DNA of 42,633 nucleotides, taken from the NCBI GenBank assembly GCA_016780385.1, contig JADHLY010000012.1, positions 1-42,633 of the forward strand. Reading direction: 5' to 3'. Made by a program: the position numbers and the translations under genes. How positions within the stretch are numbered: position 1 is the first letter of the stretch; every line of letters begins with the position of its first letter. Positions 25,974 to 34,450 of the stretch are shown here, in pieces. The notes beneath the pieces were generated by a model. The model had not been told where the DNA came from, did no database searches, and worked only from the letters and a program-made list of their open reading frames with translations. Origin of the DNA: Flavobacteriales bacterium. GTDB lineage: Bacteria; Bacteroidota; Bacteroidia; Flavobacteriales_D; Sanyastnellaceae.

Positions 25974-26329
25974 AAGCGCCGCGTCTCCCCAGTCCTTTCC
26001 GAAATGTGCGCCAAGCGCCCCGGAACTTTACCTTTCGCTCTTCCCATGTGGACGAGCGGGCCCTGCGCTGGAAGTCCCGCAAGGAGGCCTTGGAGTCGGA
26101 GGTCAATGGAGCTGCGGAAGGCGCCCCGCGCAAAGTGCGCTTCCGGCAAGGTGCGGGCCCCGGGTTGGACAGGATGACCCGGATTCAGGCCACGCGTTCT
26201 GCAAGAAAACGCGCCATGTTGCGCAGCTTGGCCATCTTGGTGGTTCTTTTGTACGCGGCTTGGCGCGGCTTACTGTGGGTGGAGACCACGGATTTTGCGC
26301 GAGAATACTTGCTTCCTCCTGGACCATGA
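25970..26329 (+). CDS. Small single-pass membrane protein between ispH and mutL
   Basis: 119 residues, unknown function. The first 80 residues are strongly basic and likely cytoplasmic; one membrane helix follows at about 83-103 (MLRSLAILVVLLYAAWRGL), then a short polar tail. Start and stop both overlap the neighbouring genes by four bases (ATGA at 25970 and 26326), so it is translationally coupled to ispH and mutL. Similar small hydrophobic genes sit before mutL in other Bacteroidota, from memory. Confidence 0.75.
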   Translation: MKAPRLPSPFRNVRQAPRNFTFRSSHVDERALRWKSRKEALESEVNGAAEGAPRKVRFRQGAGPGLDRMTRIQATRSARKRAMLRSLAILVVLLYAAWRGLLWVETTDFAREYLLPPGP

Positions 26330-28257
26330 ACACGGCGACCGATACCATGATTGTGCAACTGCCTGAGCATGTGGCCAACCAAATCGCCGCCGGAGAGGTG
26401 GTGCAGCGGCCGGCTTCGGTGGTCAAGGAGTTGATGGAGAATGGCTTGGACGCAGGTGCCCGAAGGATTGTCGTCGAACTCAAGGATGCCGGCCGAAACC
26501 GCATTGTGGTGGCCGACGATGGTGCTGGCATGAATGCTTCTGATGCGCAGGCTTGTTTCGGGCGTCATGCCACCTCGAAGTTGCGCTCCACAGAAGACTT
26601 GCTGTCGCTGGCGACCATGGGTTTCCGGGGCGAAGCACTGGCGAGCATTGCATCGATCGCCCGAGTGGAGTTGCGCACACGGCGTCCAGAGGATGAAGAG
26701 GGCACTGAGGTGGTCATGGAAGGCGGGGAGCTGCAGTCCAGTGAGCCGGTGGTGTGCGAGCCTGGCACACGGATGACGGTCAAGCGGCTGTTTTACAATG
26801 TGCCGGCCCGAAGGAATTTCCTGAAGAGCGACCAGGTGGAACTGCGCCACTGTATCGATGAGTTTCAGCGCGTGGCCTTGGCGCACGCCGAACTGTCGTT
26901 TGTGTTGCGCCACAATGGCTCAGAGCTTTTTGATTTGCCTGCTGGCAGTTTGCGGCAACGCATCGTGAGGATTTTTGGCGGCAAGTATGATGAACGCTTG
27001 GTGCCCGTGGAGGAACGCACGGATGTTGTGGGACTACAAGGTTTTGTGGGTAAACCCGAGTTCGCACGCCGCACCCGTGGCGAACAGTTCCTCTTTGTCA
27101 ATGGGCGTTTCATACGCCATGGTGCCTTTCACGGAGCGGTCATGCGCGCCATGGAAGGGCTACTGACTCCGGGACAATTCCCGCTGTACGTGTTGTTCAT
27201 GGAAGTTGATCCATCGCGGGTGGACGTCAACATTCACCCGACCAAAGTAGAGGCCAAATTCCAAGAGGACCGGGCCATTGTGGCCATCCTTCAGGCAGCG
27301 GTCAAGCGGGCACTGGGGCGATTTCACGTGGCCCCCAGTCTGGATTTCGATACCGAGACGGCCTTTGACATCGCGCCGCCCAAGCCCGGCCAGGAGGTGG
27401 GAGAACCCCAGATTCAGCTCGACCCGGACTACAACCCGTTCAATGTACCCGCAGGCAATGCCGGAGCCGGTCCGGTCCGGTCGTCCTCCTCACATGCTGG
27501 CAGCACTTCACATGGAAGAACGCCGGCTTTTCGCCACGACCAAGACAGTGAGCGCATAGCGGCCACCCGCAGGTTTTTCGAATCGGCCCCTGCGCAAGCA
27601 CCAGATGATGCTCCGGCTCGGCTCGTTTTCTCTGAAATCAAGGCGCCGGAAGAGGCCCCTCTTCCTACCATGGGCGGGGGATTTGATGACCAGCGCCCCT
27701 TGTTTCAGTTGTTCGGCGGTTGGATTGTGACGGCAACCCGCAGCGGCCTTGTTCTCGTGGACCAGCACCGGGCGCATACGCGGATTTTATACGAACGCTT
27801 TTCCAGCATGGCGCAGCAGACCGCGACAGGTCATGCACAGCAGTTGCTTTTCCCGGCAGCCCTCGAAGTCGGGCCGGCCGATTGTGCGTTGTTGGCTTCG
27901 GCCATTCCCGCGTTGTCGGGTTTGGGCTTCAACATCGAGATGACGGACGACCCGGGTACCCTGCGTGTCCTTGGGCTGCCTTCGGATGCCGCAGAGGGAG
28001 ACCCCGCGGCCCTGGTGGATGCGGTGCTTGAGGAATTGAGGGAGGCGGGAGAAGTCGATGCCGAGCTTCGTGCGAGTCGAGCCATGGCGGGCGTGGCGCG
28101 GGGAGCAGCCATTCCTTCTGGGCGCACTTTGACACGTGCCGAGATGCTCGATGTGGTCGATGGTCTATTTGCCTGTCAGGAGCCTGACCGCGATCCGTGG
28201 GGGCGCGCCACCCTTGCTACCTTTGACCGAGAAGCCGTAGCCGCGCGGTTCCGTTGA
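26326..28257 (+). CDS. mutL: DNA mismatch repair protein MutL
   Basis: 643 residues. The GHKL ATPase occupies about 1-215: QIAAGEVVQRPASVVKELME, DDGAGM, FGRHATSKL and TMGFRGEALASIASIA. The transducer domain follows to about 340, with NVPARRNFLK and VDVNIHPTKVEAKFQ. A Pro/Ser-rich linker (about 345-460) joins the dimerisation domain. There the endonuclease-type motif reads DQHRAHTRILYE (from Asp479), lacking the first conserved Glu, and the ACR and CPHGRP-like motifs are replaced by VARGAA and DPWGRA. MutL couples MutS recognition to strand removal. ATG 26326 is chosen over longer frames because it begins just before the conserved ATPase. Confidence 0.93.
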   Translation: MNTATDTMIVQLPEHVANQIAAGEVVQRPASVVKELMENGLDAGARRIVVELKDAGRNRIVVADDGAGMNASDAQACFGRHATSKLRSTEDLLSLATMGFRGEALASIASIARVELRTRRPEDEEGTEVVMEGGELQSSEPVVCEPGTRMTVKRLFYNVPARRNFLKSDQVELRHCIDEFQRVALAHAELSFVLRHNGSELFDLPAGSLRQRIVRIFGGKYDERLVPVEERTDVVGLQGFVGKPEFARRTRGEQFLFVNGRFIRHGAFHGAVMRAMEGLLTPGQFPLYVLFMEVDPSRVDVNIHPTKVEAKFQEDRAIVAILQAAVKRALGRFHVAPSLDFDTETAFDIAPPKPGQEVGEPQIQLDPDYNPFNVPAGNAGAGPVRSSSSHAGSTSHGRTPAFRHDQDSERIAATRRFFESAPAQAPDDAPARLVFSEIKAPEEAPLPTMGGGFDDQRPLFQLFGGWIVTATRSGLVLVDQHRAHTRILYERFSSMAQQTATGHAQQLLFPAALEVGPADCALLASAIPALSGLGFNIEMTDDPGTLRVLGLPSDAAEGDPAALVDAVLEELREAGEVDAELRASRAMAGVARGAAIPSGRTLTRAEMLDVVDGLFACQEPDRDPWGRATLATFDREAVAARFR

Positions 28258-28267
28258 TTCGCCAACC

Positions 28268-28951
28268 ATGTTCAATCAAGCCACGCCTGTAGTACGTAAC
28301 CTGTTGATTGTCAACATTATATTTTACGTCGTAACCCACTTTTTGGCGCCGGATCTGCGGTCATTGTTGGCGGGATACTATCCCGCTGCACCTCAGTTTC
28401 AGCCTTGGCAGATTGTCACGCACATGTTTATGCATGCGAGTTTGGGGCACATTTTCTTCAACATGTTCGCCTTGTTCATGTTTGGTTCTCAGCTTGAGCG
28501 GGTGTGGGGCCCCAAGCGATTTTTGAATTATTACCTCGCTTGTGGGCTCGGCGCATTTGCCCTGCATGAGTTGGTGGTGGGGTACGGTTTCTACGCTGAG
28601 TATGGAACTTGGTTCCCCAACGTGCAGGACCTCTTTCCCAACTTGGGCTTTAGCCAAGCACAGCGTCAAGCTTCGCTGATGTTTGTTCCTGTTGTTGGCG
28701 CTTCGGGTGCGGTGTTTGGCTTGCTGCTGGGTTTTGGCATGCTGTTTCCCAATACCCGGTTGCAGTTGTTGTTTCCCCCGATTCCGATCAAAGCGCGGTA
28801 TTTCGTGTTGGGGTACGGTGCCATAGAGTTGATGTTTGCCTTGCAGAACAACCCAGGGGACAATGTCGCTCACTTTGCCCACCTTGGTGGGATGTTGTTT
28901 GGGTATTTCTTGCTCAAGAAATGGCAGCGGGACCGCGAGGTATTTTATTGA
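28268..28951 (+). CDS. Rhomboid family intramembrane serine protease (first copy)
   Basis: 227 residues with about six membrane helices. The catalytic dyad is visible: Ser146 in GASGAVFG and His205 in AHFAHLGGM. The loop HMFMHASLGHIFFNMFALFMFG matches the rhomboid HxxxN region (given as HIFFNMFALF). Such enzymes cut membrane proteins within the bilayer. It starts 10 bases after mutL and is followed 34 bases later by a second rhomboid. Substrate unknown. Confidence 0.93.
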   Translation: MFNQATPVVRNLLIVNIIFYVVTHFLAPDLRSLLAGYYPAAPQFQPWQIVTHMFMHASLGHIFFNMFALFMFGSQLERVWGPKRFLNYYLACGLGAFALHELVVGYGFYAEYGTWFPNVQDLFPNLGFSQAQRQASLMFVPVVGASGAVFGLLLGFGMLFPNTRLQLLFPPIPIKARYFVLGYGAIELMFALQNNPGDNVAHFAHLGGMLFGYFLLKKWQRDREVFY

Positions 28952-28985
28952 GGATTTTCGCGTTTGAAGGTCAAAGAGGCAGGTG

Positions 28986-29942
28986 ATGAGCAGCATAGCA
29001 GATGACATCAAGATGCGTTGGGCGACCGGGGGCATGGTCGTGCGCTTGGTGTTGGTCAATGTGGCGGTATTCCTGTTGTTGGCTACGTTGGGACTGCTGG
29101 AAACCCTTGGGGTTCCTGTTCCCAATCCAGGCGGGGCTTTTGGATTGGCCACCACATCGGATGGCGCCCTCCTGTTGCGCCGGCCTTGGAGCATCGTGAC
29201 GCACATGTTTGTGCACCTCGGGGTGTGGCATTTGGTCATGAACCTGCTCATCCTGTGGTGGATGGGGGGGATGTTCCGTGGCTACTTCGGAGACCGTCGG
29301 ACTTTGAGTACCTATCTGATGGGAGGGTTGTCGGGGTGGCTGGCCTACTTCCTCTTGACCAATCTTGTTCCTGGATTTGGGAGCGGTGGATTCGCTTTGG
29401 GGGCTTCGGCTGCAGTGATGGCCTTGATGGTGGCGACGGCAGTGTATCTGCCCGACCAGGTAATTCGGTTGTTTTTGTTGGGGCCTGTCAAGCTGAAGTG
29501 GGTGGCCTTGGCCTATGTCCTTCTGGATTATGTGGCGCTGTCTCGCGGCGCCAATGTGGGGGGGCACCTGGGGCACCTTGGTGGTGCCGCATATGGTCTG
29601 ATGTACATGCAGGGCATGAAGTCCGGCCGTGACTTGGGGGCGCCATTGGAGCGCCTGTTGGATGTGCTGGCCACCTGGTTTTCAAAGGGGGGAAGTGGCA
29701 CGAAGCCCAAAGGGCGTCGCCGTCGGAATAAGAAGAAGGGGCCAGGTCTGTATGCGGTGCATCGAAGCGTGGACAGGGAGGGACGCACGCGCCGCGCACA
29801 AACGGATGAGGAATTCAACGCTGAGAAAAAGGCCCGGCAAGAACGCATCGACCGGATCCTCGACAAGATCTCGAAGGTGGGATATGACCAATTGACCAAG
29901 GAGGAGAAGGATTTCCTGTTTCGCCATGGCGGGGACTTGTGA
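28986..29942 (+). CDS. Rhomboid family protein with C-terminal DUF6576-like tail
   Basis: 318 residues. Helices over about 12-215 contain the active-site Ser in LGASAAVMAL and His in GHLGHLGGAAYG, plus HLGVWHLVMNLLILWW. The usual GxSG is GASA here, a variant seen in this phylum. A basic linker (RRRRNKKKG) leads to a cytoplasmic tail of about 80 residues with RTRRAQTDEEFNAEKKA and YDQLTKEEKDFLFRHGG, which resembles DUF6576. A GTG three bases upstream is an alternative start. Paired rhomboids after mutL are, from memory, conserved in Bacteroidota. Confidence 0.9.
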   Translation: MSSIADDIKMRWATGGMVVRLVLVNVAVFLLLATLGLLETLGVPVPNPGGAFGLATTSDGALLLRRPWSIVTHMFVHLGVWHLVMNLLILWWMGGMFRGYFGDRRTLSTYLMGGLSGWLAYFLLTNLVPGFGSGGFALGASAAVMALMVATAVYLPDQVIRLFLLGPVKLKWVALAYVLLDYVALSRGANVGGHLGHLGGAAYGLMYMQGMKSGRDLGAPLERLLDVLATWFSKGGSGTKPKGRRRRNKKKGPGLYAVHRSVDREGRTRRAQTDEEFNAEKKARQERIDRILDKISKVGYDQLTKEEKDFLFRHGGDL

Positions 29943-29944
29943 GC

Positions 29945-31090
29945 ATGGGAAGGCGTCGTTGGGGCAAGGCAGCATTTAGAGGGGCCAAAAAGGGCAAGCC
30001 CGCGATGGTATTGGGCTGGTTGGGCTGGTTTTCCATCTTGGCCGCACAGGCCTCAACCTTTATTTCTCCAGAGTGGACTGCCGTGCCGGCCTTGGCCGGA
30101 TTGGCATTTCCCGTTGGGGCCATTTTTTGGGCGGTGGGCATGTGGACTGCTGTGTGGTCCAGGCGGTGGAAGGCATCGCTGATGATGGCGTTGGCGGGGG
30201 CCTTTGCGGCCCCTTCTTTTCAGGCAACTTGGGGATGTGGCGGCTGTGGATTTGGCGCTGGGGAAGGTCGGTCCTTGACCGTGATGTCGTGGAATGTGCG
30301 TCTGTTTGATTACTACGGTTGGCTCGGGCAAGAGGGGGCTGCGGGTGAAGCAGGCGCCAAGGCTGGCATTATGGATGCCATCGAAGGCGCTGCGCCTGAT
30401 GTGCTGTGCCTTCAGGAATATTTCACGCTGGACGAGCAGGGACGTTTTCCAGTGGAGGTCCCGCTGAATGAAGCCGTCGCTCAAGGTCAGTCAGCCCATC
30501 GGCATGTGGTGATTGCGAGAAGCAAAGGCCCGCGATCGTTCGGTGTGGCGACATGGTCGAGGTGGCCCATCGTGGGCAGGTCGAGCATTGTTTTTGGTAC
30601 CCGCAAAAACAACGTCTGCGCAGTGACTGATGTGGCGTGGGAAAAGGATACGGTACGCATTTTCAATGCCCATTTTTCGAGCATGCGGTTCGAGGAAGAG
30701 GACTACGCAGCGTTGGAGGAAGGGGTGCCCAACGCAGCGGGCCGCGAACGCATTTGGGGCCGCATGCAGGCTGCCTATGTCGAGCGCGTCGCCCAGGTCA
30801 CCACTGTAATGGAGGCTGTAGAGAAGAGCCCTCATCCTGTGGTCCTATGCGGAGATTTCAATGACACACCGACGAGTTGGGCGCTCGCGCATTGCCGCAA
30901 GCAGCTCAAGGACAGTCACGATGCCCAGTTGTTCAGGTTGGATGGTACTTGGCAGGGGGCTGTGCCGGGGGTGAGAATTGATCACCTGTTCGTGGGGCCT
31001 CAATGGACGGCCCTTGACTACACGACGGGGGGTGATGGTCTTAGCGACCACCGGTTCGTCAAGGCTGTTTTGCAGGCGGTGAGCCTGTGA
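29945..31090 (+). CDS. Membrane-anchored endonuclease/exonuclease/phosphatase family protein
   Basis: 381 residues. The first 95 contain two to three membrane helices; the rest is an EEP domain: TVMSWNVRLFDYYGW, VLCLQEYFT, NAHFSSM, VVLCGDFNDTP and a final GLSDHRFVKAVL. These carry the metal- and phosphate-binding Asn, Glu, Asp and His residues of the fold. The substrate (nucleic acid, phosphoinositide-like or other phosphodiester) cannot be told. It follows the second rhomboid by two bases. Its last 32 bases overlap the end of crtYcd on the other strand (31059-31090). Confidence 0.9.
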   Translation: MGRRRWGKAAFRGAKKGKPAMVLGWLGWFSILAAQASTFISPEWTAVPALAGLAFPVGAIFWAVGMWTAVWSRRWKASLMMALAGAFAAPSFQATWGCGGCGFGAGEGRSLTVMSWNVRLFDYYGWLGQEGAAGEAGAKAGIMDAIEGAAPDVLCLQEYFTLDEQGRFPVEVPLNEAVAQGQSAHRHVVIARSKGPRSFGVATWSRWPIVGRSSIVFGTRKNNVCAVTDVAWEKDTVRIFNAHFSSMRFEEEDYAALEEGVPNAAGRERIWGRMQAAYVERVAQVTTVMEAVEKSPHPVVLCGDFNDTPTSWALAHCRKQLKDSHDAQLFRLDGTWQGAVPGVRIDHLFVGPQWTALDYTTGGDGLSDHRFVKAVLQAVSL

Positions 31091-31838
31091 CGAGGCCCAT
31101 CTTTTTGGCGATCAGTTCATAGGAGATGACCGTCATGGCGATCATGAGAAAGCCGTAGAACAGGTCGTCGATGGGCATGGAGAAAATGCGGAAGGAGAGG
31201 TTGTGGTCGTTGTTGTACCACACGATTTGCTCCGTTACCGCGTCGACTGCCCCGTTGAATAGAGGGTATTGCCAAAAGTCCAGACCGGTAAGGACCCCAT
31301 TGGAAATGATGAAGGGAATAAGCAGGGGCAAATAGGCCAGCCACAACCTGTGGTTCCATTCACGCGCAGCTGGCTTGCGGGCGGCATATACGGCCAGGCC
31401 GACGCAGAGCGCTGCATTGAGCACGCTGGTGGTGGCGATGTAACTCCTGTCCCAATACGTCAGTGCCAGTGCACTGGAAGCGACCGCCAACATCGCAGTG
31501 GCCGGGATGGCAAGCGGACGCCATGGCGGATTCGGCACGTAGAATTTCAGAGACTCGTAAGTAAAAATGCAGGCATAGGGGATGCAGATGAAGAAGAGCC
31601 ATTCCTCCAAAGGGATCCCGGCAATCCAGATGCCACTCAAGTAGGCCTCATTGAAGCCCCAGATGCCGCGCTCGGTAAATGCGATGTCCCAAGGGATAAA
31701 CAAGGCCATCATCACCGCAATGGCGGGGAACAGCGCCGGCCAGAACCGCACGAACCTCACCTTCCGGTCAAAGCTGAACGCCAAGGGAACGGCCAAAACA
31801 GCCAGATCCACCGTCAGGTAGAGGTAGTGGGGATTCAT
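31059..31838 (-). CDS. crtYcd: Lycopene cyclase, fused CrtYc-CrtYd type
   Basis: 259 residues with about seven membrane helices. It is the small membrane-type lycopene cyclase in which two related domains, separate in actinobacteria, are fused. Domain 1 has WDIAFTERGIWGFN and IPLEEWLFF (Glu78-Glu79); domain 2 has MPIDDLFYGF at 221-230, with paired acidic residues at the same place. It closes a beta-ionone ring on lycopene; with CruF and CrtD in the operon it may act on only one end. It is the last gene of the carotenoid operon, overlapping crtZ by four bases. Confidence 0.9.
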   Translation of the reverse strand: MNPHYLYLTVDLAVLAVPLAFSFDRKVRFVRFWPALFPAIAVMMALFIPWDIAFTERGIWGFNEAYLSGIWIAGIPLEEWLFFICIPYACIFTYESLKFYVPNPPWRPLAIPATAMLAVASSALALTYWDRSYIATTSVLNAALCVGLAVYAARKPAAREWNHRLWLAYLPLLIPFIISNGVLTGLDFWQYPLFNGAVDAVTEQIVWYNNDHNLSFRIFSMPIDDLFYGFLMIAMTVISYELIAKKMGLVTGSPPAKQP

Positions 31839-32320
31839 GCTGGCTGTTTTTGGGTGCGGGCGGCTTGCGCCTTACGCGCCTCTTTGAAGAAGCGCAAGGG
31901 GACCCACAACATGCCAAAGCATTCGCCGTCTTCTTTATTGAGGTGCTTGTGGTGCACCTTGTGCGCCTTGCGAATGGCGGCGAAATACGGATGCTTGGCA
32001 TTGCGAAACCAATTGAACCTCCGGTGGATGAACACATCGTGCACCAGGAAGTAGCAGAGACCATATGCGGCAATGCCCGTTCCAATCCAAAAACGGAAAT
32101 CGGAGTGAATGCTGCCGGTGATGAAGCACCAGGCGCTCGGGACGGCGAAAATCAGGAAGAAGGCATCGTTTTTTTCGAAGAAGCCCGGCTCGTGTTGGTG
32201 GTGGTCACGGTGGAAGTACCACATGGCGCCGTGCATCAGGTATTTGTGCGCGGCCCAGGCCACACCTTCCATGGTCATGAAGGTGCACAAAACGATCAGG
32301 GAAGCGGTCAGGATTTCCAT
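31835..32320 (-). CDS. crtZ: Beta-carotene hydroxylase
   Basis: 161-residue membrane di-iron hydroxylase that adds 3-OH to beta rings. All histidine boxes are present: His25/His30 in HKYLMH, His37/His40/His41 in HRDHH, His94/His99 in HDVFIH, and His120/His123/His124 in HKVHH. About four helices are visible, and length is typical for bacterial CrtZ. Thirteen bases overlap with cruF upstream (32308-32320) and four with crtYcd downstream, indicating translational coupling. Confidence 0.95.
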   Translation of the reverse strand: MEILTASLIVLCTFMTMEGVAWAAHKYLMHGAMWYFHRDHHQHEPGFFEKNDAFFLIFAVPSAWCFITGSIHSDFRFWIGTGIAAYGLCYFLVHDVFIHRRFNWFRNAKHPYFAAIRKAHKVHHKHLNKEDGECFGMLWVPLRFFKEARKAQAARTQKQPA

Positions 32321-32991
32321 GGCAAAAGAGACAGTCCGATGAAGAAGGCGGTTTGCACTATGAGCAACAGCCCTGCCGCACGGTTGGTTCGAAAGTTATG
32401 GGCCTTGCGCCAAGCCCATGCCAGTGCAAAAGCAATGATCCACCAGCTCACATAGTTGCGCAGTGGAATGGTGTCGCCGGTCCAAGTCCAGAAGGCCGTT
32501 CGGATGGCAACGGGCTCTAGGACGATGTCAAACGCGACCATCAGTGTGGCTGCGATGGCTGCGCGGAGTGCGCTGCGGTCCCGGTCATGCTTGTCTGGGG
32601 CCCATTGCGCGGCCCAGTACATGGTGCCCATGAGGGTGAGCAGCCACAACACGCCGATCATGGGCGGGGTGTCATATACCGTGGGGCCCAGCCGGACGCC
32701 ATACTGGTAGTCCCCAAATGGGAAGCCCGTCTGGACGCCAATGACTTCGACGCCATAGGTAACATATGCGGTCAAGGCCCACCGCCATGCACCGTCAGGA
32801 TGGCCAAACCCCATGACGACAATGGCTGTGAGCAAGAGGTTCACCGCTGTAAGGTCGAGGATGAGGTTGGCATCGAGGAGCACAACGCCGGCCAAGCCAA
32901 CGACATGGACGATGACCAGGAGGGACATCCATAGGGGGAGAGAGCCTCCCCAACCTCTGATGCCGAAGGCGCCGCGTTCACTGGGGGTCAT
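32308..32991 (-). CDS. cruF: Carotenoid hydratase, CruF-like
   Basis: 227-residue integral membrane protein (about six to seven helices) of the carotenoid biosynthesis family once called DUF422. Typical features are VTYGVEVIGVQTGFPFGDY, YGVRLGPTVYDTPP, FDIVLEPVAI and FWTWTGDTIPLRNYVSWW. Known CruF enzymes add water across the 1',2' double bond of the open psi end of monocyclic carotenoids, giving a 1'-hydroxyl group. The context (crtD, crtYcd) fits that use. It overlaps crtD by 14 bases and crtZ by 13. Confidence 0.87.
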   Translation of the reverse strand: MTPSERGAFGIRGWGGSLPLWMSLLVIVHVVGLAGVVLLDANLILDLTAVNLLLTAIVVMGFGHPDGAWRWALTAYVTYGVEVIGVQTGFPFGDYQYGVRLGPTVYDTPPMIGVLWLLTLMGTMYWAAQWAPDKHDRDRSALRAAIAATLMVAFDIVLEPVAIRTAFWTWTGDTIPLRNYVSWWIIAFALAWAWRKAHNFRTNRAAGLLLIVQTAFFIGLSLLPWKS

Positions 32992-34450
32992 GGCGTTCCA
33001 TTAGTTCGTGGGTGATGCGGGCGCCCAGTAAACACAGCGGAATGCCGCCGCCGGGATGCACGCTTCCGCCAACAAAATAAAGCCCGCCAATGCGGCGGTC
33101 TCGGTTCCGGTGTCGCAAAAATGCGCTGGTCGGTCGGTTGCTGGCCGGTCCGTACAACGCGCCCCGGTGACTGCCCGTGCGCGAAGCAATGTCGTCCGGG
33201 GTCAGCACATGTTCGCATTCGAGGTGGGCGGCCACGTCGATGCCCGTCATGCGATGGATCTTGGCCATCACGCGCTGTCTCAGGTCGTCAATCCCGTTGG
33301 CCTTCCATCCCGCAGGGGCATTGACCATGACAAACCAGTTGCCGGCCCCTTCCGGTGCATCTTCTGGAGAGGTTCGGCTTCCAATGTTGATGTACACCGT
33401 GGGGTCATCCGCGATTTGCTCCTGCTTGAATAAGGCGTCGAACTCGGCTTTGTAGTCGTCGGCCCAAAGGATGTTGTGCAGGTGCAAATCGGGGGCGCTG
33501 TGCCGAACGCCCCAGTAAAAAATGACCCCAGAGGTTGAGCTCTCAGCTTTCAAAATCCGCTCTGGTGCGCGGTGTTCTGGCAGCAGCTGTCTGTACGTGG
33601 GGGTCACATCTGCTCCGGAGACCACCACGTCGGCAGGGTGTTCTCCTTTGGTGGTGCGGATGCCTGTAACCCGCCCATCTTGGGTGAGGATGCGTTCCAC
33701 AGGTGTGTTCATATGGACCGTGACGCCGAGGTTGATGGCGGTCTGGTACAGGGCGTCTACGATGGCGTGCATGCCGCCTTTGGGCGCAAAAGTGCCCATG
33801 CCGAATTCGAGGTGGGGGATCACATGCAGCATCGCAGGGGCCCGATAGGGATCGCTGCCATTGTAGGTCGCATACCGGTTGAAGAGCTGTTGCAGTTTTT
33901 CGTGCCCGGTGCGCGCATTCCATTGGTTCAGGCTGCTCGTCAAGGGCAGCGCCGATCTTCCTTTCCAGGCATTGGAAAGGTGCTTGACGGTCTTGGCGGG
34001 AGACCAGCTGTGCCATTCGTGCAGGCTCTGCTCCAGAAAAAGCCCCCTTGTGGCTTCGAAACCTGCAGCGCTTTGGGCCAAGTGGCGCATGGCAGGCGTG
34101 GGGTCGATGTCAAATGCCCGTTCAATTTCTTCAGACAGTGCCGAGGGCTCTTTCCAAGCTGTAAAACGCGTGCCGTCCGGCCAGAAATAATGGCAGGAGC
34201 GGTCGAGTTGCTGGTACTCAAATGGAGCCGCTTTTGGGCCTGCGCTTGCAAGGGTGTCGAGGAGCAGTTCTGGCCAGGTGAAGAGGCTGGGACCGAGGTC
34301 GAACCGGTATCCATTCAAGTGCAGTTGGCGCAGCTTCCCACCGATCTCAGGCGCGGCCTCGTATACGGTGACCTGTCGCCCTTGCGCTGCGGCCCTAATC
34401 GCTGTGGCGAGGCCGCCAATTCCGGCTCCTATGACGGCGACGGCACTCAC
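32978..34450 (-). CDS. crtD: Carotenoid 3,4-desaturase, CrtD-like
   Basis: 490-residue flavoprotein of the phytoene-desaturase family. The FAD-binding N-terminus reads VAVIGAGIGGLATAI, followed by VYEAAPEIGGKLRQL and FDLGPSLFTWPELL; the C-terminus has FVGGSVHPGGGIPLCLLGA, the CrtI family signature. It is a second paralogue besides crtI (36439-37992), and its place next to cruF suggests 1-hydroxycarotenoid 3,4-desaturation as characterised in the myxol-producing marine flavobacterium P99-3. The assignment as CrtD rather than another desaturase is by context. It overlaps idi by four bases. Confidence 0.85.
   Translation of the reverse strand: MSAVAVIGAGIGGLATAIRAAAQGRQVTVYEAAPEIGGKLRQLHLNGYRFDLGPSLFTWPELLLDTLASAGPKAAPFEYQQLDRSCHYFWPDGTRFTAWKEPSALSEEIERAFDIDPTPAMRHLAQSAAGFEATRGLFLEQSLHEWHSWSPAKTVKHLSNAWKGRSALPLTSSLNQWNARTGHEKLQQLFNRYATYNGSDPYRAPAMLHVIPHLEFGMGTFAPKGGMHAIVDALYQTAINLGVTVHMNTPVERILTQDGRVTGIRTTKGEHPADVVVSGADVTPTYRQLLPEHRAPERILKAESSTSGVIFYWGVRHSAPDLHLHNILWADDYKAEFDALFKQEQIADDPTVYINIGSRTSPEDAPEGAGNWFVMVNAPAGWKANGIDDLRQRVMAKIHRMTGIDVAAHLECEHVLTPDDIASRTGSHRGALYGPASNRPTSAFLRHRNRDRRIGGLYFVGGSVHPGGGIPLCLLGARITHELMERHDPQ

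Noticed and set aside
25888-26325. Possible longer MutL N-terminus
   Set aside because: The added 146 residues read through ispH and the small membrane gene in another frame; the conserved MutL ATPase begins right after ATG 26326, which overlaps the upstream stop.
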